Shown: positions 26,901 through 34,342, counted from the first letter of the stretch. The stretch: DNA of 64,000 nucleotides from Caloramator sp. E03 (GCF_006016075.1 NZ_CP040093.1:558001-622000), one strand, 5' to 3'. The notes: generated by a model from the letters alone, not told the origin. Numbers and translations: made by a program.

Positions 26901-27738
26901 TAGTTGCAATATCCATAAGGCATATATCCTTTTTATTATTTTCATATACATACTCTCTTGATGAAATATATTCTTGATATGCTTTTTCTATTGGCTTTGA
27001 ATATTTACCTTCCTGAAAGTTTACGTTTTCAATATTTGTAAGAAAAGTCGTATGGCGACAATGATCAGACCAATAAGTATCTATAACTTTAATCTCTGTA
27101 ATAGTCGGGTTTCTTCTTTCTATATTTTTAAAATAATCCCTGCAAAACTTTAAATCTTCAAAACTCATAGCAAGATCATGTAGATTTTTAAACTCTAAAA
27201 GCTCTTCATCATCAAATTCAATAAATCCATACAATATCTTAACGTTTTCAGGCTCTTTAAACTCATAGTCCATACTATTTAGCTTTTCTAATGTAGCTTC
27301 TCTTGAATCCACAGGGTTAATACAGTATTTTTTTATTCTTTCAAATTCTTCATCTGAAATATTTCCATTTAAAACTATAACCTTAGATACCAAAACAACA
27401 GGTCTTTCCTTCCCTGTTAATATCTGAATACACTGTGAAGCTGAATCAGCTCTTTGGTCATATTGTCCTGGAAGATACTCAACTGCAAAAACCCTATCTC
27501 CTTTATTAATATTTATCTCTTCATTATATGCAAAATCTACAGCTGGCTCTGATAATACATTACTCTTTGCTTTCTCAAATTCCTCATCTGAAAGTCCTAA
27601 AATATCATACCTATTAAATATTCTAATTTCTTTCACATCAATCCTAAGGTCTTCCCTTATATCCTTTAACAGCTTTTTGCTCTCAACATTAAATCCTTCT
27701 TTTTTTTCAACAAATAACCTTCTAATTTTTCTATCCAT
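23977..27738 (-). CDS. purL: Phosphoribosylformylglycinamidine synthase, single-chain form
   Basis: This enzyme converts FGAR, glutamine and ATP to FGAM in de novo purine synthesis. The 1253 residues hold an N-terminal PurS-like region, two PurM/AIRS-type halves ('KNETHNHPTEIEPFGGAATCLGG', 'GGRTGRDGCGGATGSSKEHD') and a C-terminal class I glutaminase. The glutaminase has its catalytic cysteine in 'GICNGFQALI' and the His/Glu pair near 'HGEGRF'. Bacillus splits this into PurS, PurQ and PurL; Clostridia often have the fused type. AAGGGG precedes the ATG. It stands apart from other pur genes. A weak PurBox-like sequence (CGAAC at 27774-27778) lies upstream, but only 11 of 13 positions fit. Confidence 0.95.
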   Translation of the reverse strand: MDRKIRRLFVEKKEGFNVESKKLLKDIREDLRIDVKEIRIFNRYDILGLSDEEFEKAKSNVLSEPAVDFAYNEEININKGDRVFAVEYLPGQYDQRADSASQCIQILTGKERPVVLVSKVIVLNGNISDEEFERIKKYCINPVDSREATLEKLNSMDYEFKEPENVKILYGFIEFDDEELLEFKNLHDLAMSFEDLKFCRDYFKNIERRNPTITEIKVIDTYWSDHCRHTTFLTNIENVNFQEGKYSKPIEKAYQEYISSREYVYENNKKDICLMDIATIAMKEMRKRGLLKDLDVSEEINACSIEVDVDVDGNIEKYLVMFKNETHNHPTEIEPFGGAATCLGGAIRDPLSGRSYVYQAMRITGSGDPRVKIEDTLPNKLPQIKITREAAKGYSSYGNQIGLATGFVDEVYDEGFVAKRMEIGAVIGAVPKKNVVRQTPVEGDVVILIGGRTGRDGCGGATGSSKEHDEESIVKCGAEVQKGNAVEERKLQRLFRNPNVSRMIKRCNDFGAGGVSVAIGELYDGIEIDLDTIPKKYEGLDGTELAISESQERMAVVVSKEDAQKFIDYAKEENLEATVVAKITSNRRLKMSWRGNVIVDISRDFLDTNGVTQRVDVYVTAPDEKNSYFNKILEDKDDLTKMWIANLQDLSVCSRRGLVEMFDSTIGSGTILMPFGGKYQLTPIEGMAAKIPVENGNTTTCTLMAYGYEPKLAKWSPFHGGVYAIVEAVSKIVAMGGDYKNIKLTLQEYFEKLRKEAKRWGKPFSALLGAFYAQKVLNIPAIGGKDSMSGSFKHLDVPPTLVAFAVGIADAKNIISPEFKKVGSRVVLLSMERDEYDLPCFDVLKKNLQKVTCLIKEGKILSAHTVRYGGIAEAISKMSFGNKIGFIFSKQVDEKDLFMPELGSIIVEIDDNTDIDKEFYGLNYTMLGITQQEPYIKIKSTNISIDECIEAWEKPLEKVFPTKTKKDEVIKSFPLKSFISSKSDLKFAKPRVFIPVFPGTNCEYDSIKAFERAGANINLAIFKNLTSKDIETSICEMIKGIKNSQIIMIPGGFSAGDEPDGSGKFIATVFRNPRIKEEVMDFLKNRDGLMLGICNGFQALIKLGLLPFGEIRDMEDDSPTLTYNEIGRHISRIALTKVVSNKSPWFNNVKVGDVHAIPISHGEGRFVAKDEIIQKLFENGQVTTQYVDFDGNPTYNIKFNPNGSAFAIEGITSPDGRILGKMGHSERIGLCTLKNIPFEKNQRIFEAGVEYFK

Positions 27739-27874
27739 TTTCTCTACCCCTTACTATAATATTTGTCATATAACGAACATTATATTATATTTTTATAAAA
27801 TCATTATGATTATTGTAAATATTATATCATAGAATATAATTTTTCAACAGATATAAACAAAAAATATAATGCTG

Positions 27875-27906
27875 TTGAAACTATTTTAAAAATGATTTAT
27901 TATAAT
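27875..27906 (+). promoter_or_regulatory. Probable promoter of the zinc uptake operon
   Basis: TTGAAA (27875-27880) is followed 17 bp later by TATTAT (27898-27903), which overlaps a TATAAT at 27901-27906. Start of transcription would fall at about 27911, inside or just before the operator. A 9-bp inverted repeat (TTTCAACAG/CTGTTGAAA, 27842-27850 and 27872-27880) overlaps the -35. Confidence 0.45.
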
Positions 27907-27914
27907 AATGTTTA

Positions 27915-27935
27915 AAATGCAAATGATTTGCATTT
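27915..27935. promoter_or_regulatory. zur box: 21-bp palindromic operator, predicted Zur box
   Basis: AAATGCAAAT and its exact reverse complement flank one central base. The site overlaps the predicted transcription start of znuA-znuC-znuB-zur. Fur-family regulators bind palindromes of this size, and the operon encodes one, so zinc-dependent autorepression is expected. The sequence differs from the Bacillus Zur consensus. Confidence 0.75.
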
Positions 27936-27956
27936 GTATTAAGGAGGTAGGTTTAT

Positions 27957-28868
27957 GTGAAAAACAAGTTATATTTAATTTTAGCAATAATCGCTATTTT
28001 ATTCTGTTCATCCTGCAATGTTAAAAATAGCGATAAGAAAGAAATTTCAAATAAGCTTAACGTATATACAAGTTTTTATGCTATGTATGATTTTACAAGT
28101 AAAATAGGTGGAGATAAAATAAATATTAAAAATCTTGTTCCATCAGGTATTGAACCACACGACTATGAACCATCCCCAAGTGATATTGCAAGTTTAGAAA
28201 AGGCTGATATTTTAATATACAATGGTGCTGGAATGGAAGGATGGATAGATAAAGTATTAGATTCATTAAATAATAAAAATCTTGTAATTGTTGAAACTTC
28301 AAAAGGATTAAAGCTTATAGAAAATACTGACATTGATGAGGATTTAAAATACGATCCTCACGTATGGCTCAATCCTCAAAATGCAAAAAAACAAATGGAA
28401 ATAATTAAAGATGCTCTCGTATCAAAGGATCCTCAAAACAAAGAATATTATGAAAAAAACTATGCAGAAAATGCAAAAAAAATAGATAAGCTTGATAAGG
28501 AATATAAAGATGCGGTATCAAAATTTAAAACAAAAGATATAGTTGTTTCCCACTGTGCCTTTGGTTATCTTTGTGATGCATATAATCTCAACCAAATTGC
28601 AATTGAGGGACTTTTAGCTGATTCAGAGCCAACACCATCAAAGATGGCACAGATAGTTAAGTTTGCTAAAGAAAATAATGTAAAGTACATATTTTTTGAA
28701 GAACTTATAAGTCCAAAGGTCGCTCAAACAATAGCAAGGGAAGTTAATGCAAAAACAGCAGTCTTAAATCCTTTTGAAGGTCTTAAAGATGAGGACATTA
28801 AAGCAGGAAAGGACTACTTTTCTGTGATGAGAGAAAACCTAAAAGTTTTAAAGGAAGCTCTACAATAG
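27957..28868 (+). CDS. znuA: Zinc ABC transporter substrate-binding lipoprotein
   Basis: This cluster A-I metal-binding lipoprotein (303 residues) captures Zn2+ (or Mn2+) outside the membrane for ZnuBC. A signal peptide ends in the lipobox 'LFCSSC' with the lipidated cysteine near residue 20. Metal ligands are expected in 'GIEPHDYEPSP', 'DPHVWLNP', 'VSHCAFGYL' and the acidic 'FFEELISP' segment. There is no His-rich loop, which is often seen in zinc-specific members. The GTG start at 27957 follows AAGGAGG; an ATG two bases earlier would hit a stop at once. The Zur-like operator and regulator make zinc the likely metal. Confidence 0.92.
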   Translation: MKNKLYLILAIIAILFCSSCNVKNSDKKEISNKLNVYTSFYAMYDFTSKIGGDKINIKNLVPSGIEPHDYEPSPSDIASLEKADILIYNGAGMEGWIDKVLDSLNNKNLVIVETSKGLKLIENTDIDEDLKYDPHVWLNPQNAKKQMEIIKDALVSKDPQNKEYYEKNYAENAKKIDKLDKEYKDAVSKFKTKDIVVSHCAFGYLCDAYNLNQIAIEGLLADSEPTPSKMAQIVKFAKENNVKYIFFEELISPKVAQTIAREVNAKTAVLNPFEGLKDEDIKAGKDYFSVMRENLKVLKEALQ

Positions 28869-28879
28869 AAGGTGATATT

Positions 28880-29659
28880 TTGGAAAATGTAATTGAAGTA
28901 AATAATTTAAGTTTTGGATATTCAAATAATCTTATACTTAAAAATATAAGTTTTACTGTAAAAAAAGGAGACTTTGTTGGAATATTAGGTCCTAATGGAT
29001 GTGGCAAAAGTACATTGTTAAAACTTATGTTGAAAATTTTAAATCCTTTAAACGGAGATATTAAATTGTTAGGAAAAAATATAAAGGATTTTAAAGACTG
29101 GAGCAGCATCGGTTACGTTTCACAGAAGGCAAATTCCTTTAACACAAGCTTTCCTGCCACTGTTGAAGAAATAGTATGTGCAAATCTATATTCAAAAATA
29201 GGCATTTTCAAGTTTCCAAATAAATACCATAGGCAATTGGTATATAAAACTCTCGAAACAGTAGGTCTTGAAGGATGTGCTACAAAACTTATAGGAAACT
29301 TATCTGGAGGACAACAGCAAAGGGTATTTATAGCAAGAGCTCTTGTTAATAACCCTAAAATACTTTTTCTTGATGAACCTACTGTTGGAATTGATACAGA
29401 ATACGAAAGTGCTATATACTGCCTTTTAGGAAAATTAAACAAAGAACAAGGAATAACTATAGTTATGGTTACTCACGACATTGAAAATATTGCCCTCCAC
29501 GCTAACAAACTTTTATACATAAGTGATAAAGGAAATGTAACAAAGGCCAAAGATGAATCTATGATAAAAGATATTCTAAAAAAAGTTTATGGCTATGATT
29601 TAAATTTTGAAGCTCACTACTGTAAAAACTTATTTAAGAAAGAAGGTATCAAATGTTAG
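28880..29659 (+). CDS. znuC: Zinc ABC transporter ATP-binding protein
   Basis: This 259-residue ABC ATPase energises ZnuB. Motifs are Walker A 'GPNGCGKST' (about residue 38), the signature 'LSGGQQQR', Walker B 'ILFLDEPTVGID' and the H-loop 'VTHD'. The start is a TTG at 28880, 7 bp after AAGG, 11 bp downstream of znuA. Its end overlaps the start of znuB by 7 bp, as expected for one translationally coupled operon. Confidence 0.93.
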   Translation: MENVIEVNNLSFGYSNNLILKNISFTVKKGDFVGILGPNGCGKSTLLKLMLKILNPLNGDIKLLGKNIKDFKDWSSIGYVSQKANSFNTSFPATVEEIVCANLYSKIGIFKFPNKYHRQLVYKTLETVGLEGCATKLIGNLSGGQQQRVFIARALVNNPKILFLDEPTVGIDTEYESAIYCLLGKLNKEQGITIVMVTHDIENIALHANKLLYISDKGNVTKAKDESMIKDILKKVYGYDLNFEAHYCKNLFKKEGIKC

Positions 29660-30492
29660 ACATATTTCAATATGACTTTATGCAAAAAGCTTTTATGATT
29701 GGTATTCTAATTGCTGTTATAACTCCCTGCATAGGAGTTGTTGTAGTCTTAAAAAGACTTTCTATGATTGGTGATTCCTTATCCCACAACTCCTTAGCAG
29801 GGGTTGCAGCAGGGCTTGTAATTGGAATAAACCCTATAATAGGTGCTGTAATTTTTTCAATAATCGCCGCCTTTAGCATAGAATTAATTAGAAAATCCTT
29901 TTCAAAATATGCTGAAATAGCAATAGCAGTTATAATGTCAACAGGGATTGGACTTGCAGGCATTTTATCTGGCTTTGTAAAAAATTCTTCAAACTTCAAC
30001 AGCTTTTTATTTGGAAGTATTGTTGCAATAAGCGATTTAGAGCTTTTTGTAGTAATAACATTAAGCCTGTTTGTAATAATTATTGTTTCTATTCTTTATA
30101 AAGAACTATTTTTTATAACCTTTGATGAAGAAGCCGCAAGGATTTCAGGGATTCCAGTTAAAACTATAAATTTTATTTTTACATTATTAACAGCAATAGC
30201 AATATCTGTATCTGCCCGTACCGTAGGCACCCTTGTTGTATCATCCCTTATGGTTCTTCCAGTAGCTTGTGCAATACAGATTGCTAAAAGTTACAAGCAA
30301 ACATTTATATACTCTATTTTATTTGGCGAACTCTCTATGGTATTAGGACTTTTCATTTCCTATTACGTTAATTTAAAGCCCGGTGGTACAATAGTAATAA
30401 TAGGTGTTATAATCCTTTTAATAATTTTAACAATAAATAAGATAGCTAAACTTTTATTAAAGAAAAAGTATAAGTCTCTTCAAAGGGGATGA
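29653..30492 (+). CDS. znuB: Zinc ABC transporter permease
   Basis: This 279-residue integral membrane protein belongs to the ABC-3 metal permease family. About eight hydrophobic helices are evident. Typical motifs are 'LKRLSMIGDSLSHNSLAGVAAG' near the N-terminus and 'DEEAARISGIPVKTINFIF' (the loop contacting the ATPase). It forms the channel of the uptake system. GAAGGT precedes its ATG inside the end of znuC. Confidence 0.93.
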   Translation: MLDIFQYDFMQKAFMIGILIAVITPCIGVVVVLKRLSMIGDSLSHNSLAGVAAGLVIGINPIIGAVIFSIIAAFSIELIRKSFSKYAEIAIAVIMSTGIGLAGILSGFVKNSSNFNSFLFGSIVAISDLELFVVITLSLFVIIIVSILYKELFFITFDEEAARISGIPVKTINFIFTLLTAIAISVSARTVGTLVVSSLMVLPVACAIQIAKSYKQTFIYSILFGELSMVLGLFISYYVNLKPGGTIVIIGVIILLIILTINKIAKLLLKKKYKSLQRG

Positions 30493-30496
30493 TTTT

Positions 30497-30931
30497 GTGG
30501 AAAACAAAAATAGATATAATGAGATATTAACTAAGGAAGGATTTAAAAAAACAAAGCATAGAACTGATATACTTGAGATATTATATAACTCAGACAAACC
30601 TTTATCTGCAGAAGAAATCTATCTGTATTTAAAACAAAATGACTCATCAATAAGCCTTTCAACTATCTATAGAAATATGGATAGGCTTATTGAAAGAAAT
30701 CTTGTTATAAAAAATACACTTTTTAACGATAATAAAGCACGATTTGAAATCAGTAGAAAAAATCATAAGCATCATATAATATGCTTAAAATGTAATAAGA
30801 TGATTGAAATAGATGAGTGTCCTTTTAAAGAACTTGAAAATAAAATCAAAAATGAAACTGGATTTGAAATAGAAACACACAAGTTTGAAATATATGGATA
30901 CTGCGAAAACTGTAAGGATAATAAAAAATAG
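30497..30931 (+). CDS. zur: Fur-family regulator, predicted zinc-responsive Zur
   Basis: The 144-residue Fur-family repressor has an N-terminal winged helix ('TKHRTDILEILYNSDKPLSAEEIYLYLKQ'-like). The metal and dimerisation domain contains 'HKHHIICLKCNKMIEID' and 'YCENCKDN', whose two CXXC pairs form the structural zinc site. The GTG start at 30497 follows AGGGGA, 4 bp after znuB. Its place at the end of a zinc uptake operon headed by a palindrome argues for Zur rather than Fur or PerR. It probably represses its own operon when zinc is plentiful. Confidence 0.88.
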   Translation: MENKNRYNEILTKEGFKKTKHRTDILEILYNSDKPLSAEEIYLYLKQNDSSISLSTIYRNMDRLIERNLVIKNTLFNDNKARFEISRKNHKHHIICLKCNKMIEIDECPFKELENKIKNETGFEIETHKFEIYGYCENCKDNKK

Positions 30932-30965
30932 TTATTTAGTTTTTTTATGTTTAATTTATGTATTC

Positions 30966-30993
30966 TTGGGAACAATATTAACAGCGATTTAAT
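30966..30993 (+). promoter_or_regulatory. Possible promoter of the zinc-ribbon gene
   Basis: TTGGGA (30966-30971) and TTTAAT (30988-30993) are 16 bp apart. Transcription from about 31000 would give a leader of about 78 bases. The match is moderate. Confidence 0.35.
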
Positions 30994-31011
30994 ACCAAAG
31001 TTCTAATCCTC

Positions 31012-31055
31012 GGATTGGGGTTATAAAAGTCTTTGAGTTATTAAATCCCTAATCC
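31012..31055 (+). promoter_or_regulatory. Leader hairpin before the zinc-ribbon gene
   Basis: GGATTGGGG (31012-31020) can pair with CCCTAATCC (31047-31055) over nine positions with one G-U pair. The same GGATT can instead pair with AATCC at 31005-31009. The ribosome binding site AGGAGG begins 9 bp after the structure, so a switch between folds could affect translation. Purely inferred. Confidence 0.3.
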
Positions 31056-31077
31056 AATACCACAGGAGGTCTAAAAA

Positions 31078-31251
31078 ATGCCCGATAAAACAATTATCTG
31101 CAAAGATTGTCACAAGGAGTTCACTTTTACAGAAGGAGAGCAGGCATTCTATAGAGAAAAAGGATTTCAAAACGATCCTTTAAGGTGTCCAGAATGCAGG
31201 CGAGCAAGAAAGCATGAAAGACATTCAGGCTCAAAAGACTTTAGAAAGTAA
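31078..31251 (+). CDS. Small zinc-ribbon protein (zf-trcl type)
   Basis: This 57-residue protein has two CXXC knuckles, 'CKDC' at residues 8-11 and 'CPEC' at 37-40, separated by an aromatic and acidic stretch ('EFTFTEGEQAFYREKGF'). That is the pattern of the probable zinc-ribbon family found in many Firmicutes. The C-terminus is strongly basic (RRARKHERHSGSK), suggesting nucleic acid contact. CAGGAGG precedes the ATG and a strong terminator follows. The function is unknown. It lies 147 bp after zur but probably has its own promoter. Confidence 0.85.
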   Translation: MPDKTIICKDCHKEFTFTEGEQAFYREKGFQNDPLRCPECRRARKHERHSGSKDFRK

Positions 31252-31262
31252 CTAAACATTAA

Positions 31263-31285
31263 GGAGAGCAAAAGCTCTCCTTTTA
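31263..31285 (+). terminator. Terminator of the zinc-ribbon gene
   Basis: GGAGAGC-AAAA-GCTCTCC is a perfect seven-pair hairpin followed by TTTTAT, 11 bp after the stop codon. Confidence 0.9.
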
Positions 31286-31308
31286 TCATAGGTGTAATAT
31301 AAGCCATT

Positions 31309-31428
31309 GTGAACTACCCAACTTTATGAAGTGGTAACTTCCTGGTCAATACTCCATCTGAGTAAGTTTCCCAACACTCAAAGGGCTATTTCATCCCAGG
31401 TAATACCACTATGTGGCTAATTTTAGCT
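31309..31428 (-). mobile_element. Orphan IS200/IS605 right end resembling a TnpB omega RNA scaffold, copy C
   Basis: Read on the minus strand, this 120-bp stretch holds the elements I associate with the 3' region of TnpB-carrying elements. These are a GTGGTATTACC hairpin region, a 'GGGAAAC...CTCAGATGGAG' core, and a final hairpin GAAGTTACCACTT / AAGTTGGGTAGTTCAC. No tnpB frame is present upstream. It is therefore a decayed remnant or a solitary non-coding right end. The identification is from memory of such ends, not from a search. The remainder of the gap 31252-31606 holds copy B and AT-rich sequence. Confidence 0.6.
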
Positions 31429-31483
31429 TGATTTTCGATATATAATTATTTTATATTTTATGTTTTATTCGTTAACCAACATT

Positions 31484-31532
31484 CATCACCAACTTTACGA
31501 AGTAGGCAATTTCTGTTTCTAATTAGGTTAAA
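31484..31532 (-). repeat. IS200/IS605-type right-end remnant, copy B
   Basis: On the minus strand it begins with TTTAACCTAATTAG, identical to copy A over 14 bases. AAACAGAA and a degenerate hairpin (CCTACTT / AAGTTGGTG) follow. It lies 55 bp before copy C in the same orientation. Confidence 0.5.
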
Positions 31533-31606
31533 ATATTCTGCAGAATCTCATCTTTTTTAACCAATTATCATCCTAAATAATTCCCTAATTTTGTACTTTA
31601 ATTCTT

Positions 31607-32743
31607 TTATATATTAATTATTTCAGAATTTTCTATAGCATCATTTATAAGTTCCTCTTTATTTAAAGCCTTTTCAGATGCTTCAATGTCATTTAATCTT
31701 GGCTTAGTCTTTGGATGTTTAGGAACAAATATTGTACAGCAATCCTCATAAGGAAGTATTGAAATATCGTATGTACCTATCTGCCTTGAAATATCCATGA
31801 TATCAACCTTATCCATTCCTACAAGAGGTCTAAATATAGGCATTCCTATACCATTTGTTGTTACAAACATACTCTCTAACGTCTGGCTTGCAACCTGCCC
31901 TAAACTTTCACCAGTTACTATACAAAGTCCACCTTCTTTTATTGCAATCTCCTCTGCTATCTTTGCCATAAACCTTCTCATTATTATCGTTAGCTCATCT
32001 TCCCTGCACTTTTCTATTATTTCCATTTGTATCTTTGTAAAAGGAACAACATAAAGTTTTATCCTTCCTGTGTATTCGGAAAGCTTTTTAGCAAGATCTA
32101 TAACCTTTTCCTTTGCTCTCTCACTTGTATATGGATGGCTGTGATAATATACACAGATTATCTCAAGACCCCTCTTTGCCATCATATATCCTGCAACTGG
32201 GCTATCTATTCCACCTGATAAAAGTAGCACTCCTTTTCCGGCACTTTTATATGGCATTCCCATAACTCCTTTATGTTCCTTTGAATATACATAAGCATTT
32301 TCCCTAATCTCAACGTTAACTACAATCTCAGGATTATGTACATCTACCTTTATTCCTGAAATATTTTTAAGTATATAGCCTCCAACTTGCTTTGAAATTT
32401 CCAATGAATTTAAATGAAAACTTTTATCTGCCCTTTTGCTCTCTACTTTGAAAGTTTTAACATTTAACTCTTTTAATTGCAATACTGCTGCATCCCCTAT
32501 ACTTTTAATATCCTTTTCAATAACATCAGCAACTGCAACTGATTGAACCCCAAAAATCTTTGTTATTTTATTAAGCATCTCATCATTATAATCATCAATG
32601 AATAATCTTCCAAGATCCTTAGTAATTTTGTAGTTTTTCCCTATTCTTTCCTTAATATTTTTAACAAGCAAATCTTCAAAGGTCTTTCTATTTAAACCTT
32701 TTAATGAAATTTCACTCGCGTATTTTACTAAAAGCTTTTTCAT
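31607..32743 (-). CDS. thiI: tRNA 4-thiouridine synthetase
   Basis: ThiI activates U8 of tRNA with ATP and inserts sulfur; it can also feed thiamine thiazole synthesis. The 378 residues contain an N-terminal ferredoxin-like/THUMP region and the PP-loop ATPase motif 'LLSGGIDSPVAGYMMAKRG' near residue 175. The C-terminal rhodanese domain of the E. coli enzyme is absent, as in Bacillus. Sulfur is then delivered directly by a dedicated cysteine desulfurase. That partner is encoded just upstream with a 4-bp overlap. AAGGAGG precedes the ATG. Confidence 0.95.
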   Translation of the reverse strand: MKKLLVKYASEISLKGLNRKTFEDLLVKNIKERIGKNYKITKDLGRLFIDDYNDEMLNKITKIFGVQSVAVADVIEKDIKSIGDAAVLQLKELNVKTFKVESKRADKSFHLNSLEISKQVGGYILKNISGIKVDVHNPEIVVNVEIRENAYVYSKEHKGVMGMPYKSAGKGVLLLSGGIDSPVAGYMMAKRGLEIICVYYHSHPYTSERAKEKVIDLAKKLSEYTGRIKLYVVPFTKIQMEIIEKCREDELTIIMRRFMAKIAEEIAIKEGGLCIVTGESLGQVASQTLESMFVTTNGIGMPIFRPLVGMDKVDIMDISRQIGTYDISILPYEDCCTIFVPKHPKTKPRLNDIEASEKALNKEELINDAIENSEIINI

Positions 32744-33879
32744 TTTTTTATCCTCCTTAAAAACTTCAATATATTTTTTAATGCTTCAATTGTTTTATCA
32801 ACTTCATCAATAGTGTTAAGGTACGAAAAACTAAACCTTATAGCTCCAGAAATATAGCAATCATTAAGCCCTATTGCAGGAAGTACATAGTTTTTATGAG
32901 ATGACTTTTTCGCTGAACATGCTGAGCCTGTTGAAACATAAATTTCATAATCTTCAAGTGCATGAAGTAAAACTTCACCTTTTATATCCTTAAAAGAAAC
33001 GTTAAGTATATTTCCTATATGCACATCATCTATTGGACTATTTATTCTCACATCTTCAATTTCAGATAACCTATTCATAAAATGCTTTTTAATATTGTTT
33101 ACATGCTCTATTTTTTGTTCAATATTATCACTTATTATATTTGCAGCAACTCCAAAAGCAGATATCATTGGAAGGTTTTCTGTACCTGATCTTATATCCC
33201 TCTCCTGACCTCCACCAGATATTAAAGGCCTTATATTTACACCTTTTTTAATGTAAAGGGCACCTACTCCTTTAGGTCCATGAATCTTATGGGCACTTAT
33301 AGACATTAAATCCACATCTAACTTTTTAACATCTATTTTTATTTTTCCTGCAGATTGAACAGCATCCACATGAACTCTCGTTTTTTTATTTTTATTTCTA
33401 ACTATTTTTATTATCTCCTCAATAGGCTGAATTGAACCTATTTCATTATTAACATGCATAATAGTTACAAGCTTTGTGTTATCTTTAATAGAATTTTTAA
33501 GTTGGTCTATGTTTAAAACTCCCCTGCTATCTACATCTAAATATGTAACTTCTACCCCTTCCACTTCAAGTTCCTTTAATGCTCTAAGAACACTTGGATG
33601 TTCAATTTTTGAAGTTATAACATGATCCCCGTTTTTAATAATTCCTTTAATTGCTGTATTGTTAGCCTCACTCCCTCCAGAGGTAAAAACTATTTCGTTT
33701 GCCTGTGCATTTATAAGCATCGCTACATTTTCTCTTGCTATCTTCATCTTTTTTTCAGCCTCAATACCAAGCCTGTGGGCAGATGAGGGATTTCCAAAAT
33801 ACTTTTCCATACAAAGTACAACCTCATCAATAACTTCTCTATGTGGTTTTGTTGTTGCGCTATTATCAAAATATATCAT
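32740..33879 (-). CDS. Cysteine desulfurase (NifS/IscS class), partner of ThiI
   Basis: This 379-residue PLP enzyme removes sulfur from cysteine as an enzyme-bound persulfide. The PLP lysine lies in 'SISAHKIHGPKGVGALY', and the persulfide cysteine in the loop 'STGSACSAKKSSHKNYV' near residue 325. 'YFDNSATTKPHREVIDEV' marks the N-terminus. The 4-bp overlap with thiI and the missing rhodanese domain of ThiI indicate that it supplies sulfur for tRNA 4-thiouridine (as NifZ of Bacillus). No iscU or other cluster-assembly gene is adjacent. GAGGAGGAG precedes the ATG. Confidence 0.93.
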   Translation of the reverse strand: MIYFDNSATTKPHREVIDEVVLCMEKYFGNPSSAHRLGIEAEKKMKIARENVAMLINAQANEIVFTSGGSEANNTAIKGIIKNGDHVITSKIEHPSVLRALKELEVEGVEVTYLDVDSRGVLNIDQLKNSIKDNTKLVTIMHVNNEIGSIQPIEEIIKIVRNKNKKTRVHVDAVQSAGKIKIDVKKLDVDLMSISAHKIHGPKGVGALYIKKGVNIRPLISGGGQERDIRSGTENLPMISAFGVAANIISDNIEQKIEHVNNIKKHFMNRLSEIEDVRINSPIDDVHIGNILNVSFKDIKGEVLLHALEDYEIYVSTGSACSAKKSSHKNYVLPAIGLNDCYISGAIRFSFSYLNTIDEVDKTIEALKNILKFLRRIKK

Positions 33880-33959
33880 TTCGAGCTCCTCCTCTATAAT
33901 AAATGATAAGGTTATTTCAAATATAATCTACAATAGCAATATATTTCTATTTTTCCTCT

Positions 33960-33988
33960 TTGTCAATGATTTAATTATTTACTATACT
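33960..33988 (+). promoter_or_regulatory. Sigma-A promoter of the ymaF-like gene
   Basis: TTGTCA (33960-33965) and TATACT (33983-33988) have a 17-bp spacer. Transcription would begin near 33995, with a leader of about 57 bases. Confidence 0.6.
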
Positions 33989-34051
33989 TTTGTAACATAT
34001 ACCTTATTTGCTCATAATATATATAAAGACAAATACTTTGAGGTGAACATA

Positions 34052-34330
34052 ATGTATCATAAGCACCAGTTCTCAGGAACATCCTCCTACTGTGAAGATC
34101 ATGAGCACAGCTACTGTAGTGAAAGTACAATCGGTCTTAATAAAACTCCTCACAGCCATTATCTAAAAGGTGTTACATCCTTTTCTAACGGTCACTGTCA
34201 TACCTTTTGTATAACATCAGAAAAAGATATCCAAATACCTGGTGGATGGCACGTTCATCTTTATCATGGAATTACAGATCCCTTTGAAGGCCATACCCAT
34301 AATATAACAGGATACACATTTTCAGAATAA
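34052..34330 (+). CDS. YmaF-family histidine-rich protein
   Basis: The 92-residue protein resembles the YmaF family of unknown function. It carries 13 histidines, twelve of them in six HxH pairs at residues 3/5, 17/19, 34/36, 48/50, 67/69 and 81/83. Pairs recur at alternating spacings of about 14 and 17-19, so the chain reads as three repeats of about 32 residues. This strongly suggests metal binding (Cu, Zn or Ni). It has no signal peptide. GAGGTG precedes the ATG at 34052; longer upstream frames are antisense to the desulfurase. It converges with the Cu/Zn superoxide dismutase gene. Confidence 0.85.
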   Translation: MYHKHQFSGTSSYCEDHEHSYCSESTIGLNKTPHSHYLKGVTSFSNGHCHTFCITSEKDIQIPGGWHVHLYHGITDPFEGHTHNITGYTFSE

Positions 34331-34342
34331 TGATATATTAAA

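Noticed and set aside
27769-27781. PurBox-like sequence (CGAAC core) upstream of purL
   Set aside because: Only 11 of 13 positions fit the Bacillus consensus, there is no second inverted copy at the required spacing, and AT-rich DNA yields such matches easily.
33659-34051. Longer plus-strand frame upstream of the ymaF-like gene
   Set aside because: The first half is antisense to the cysteine desulfurase. The good ribosome binding site, promoter and conserved protein begin only at 34052.
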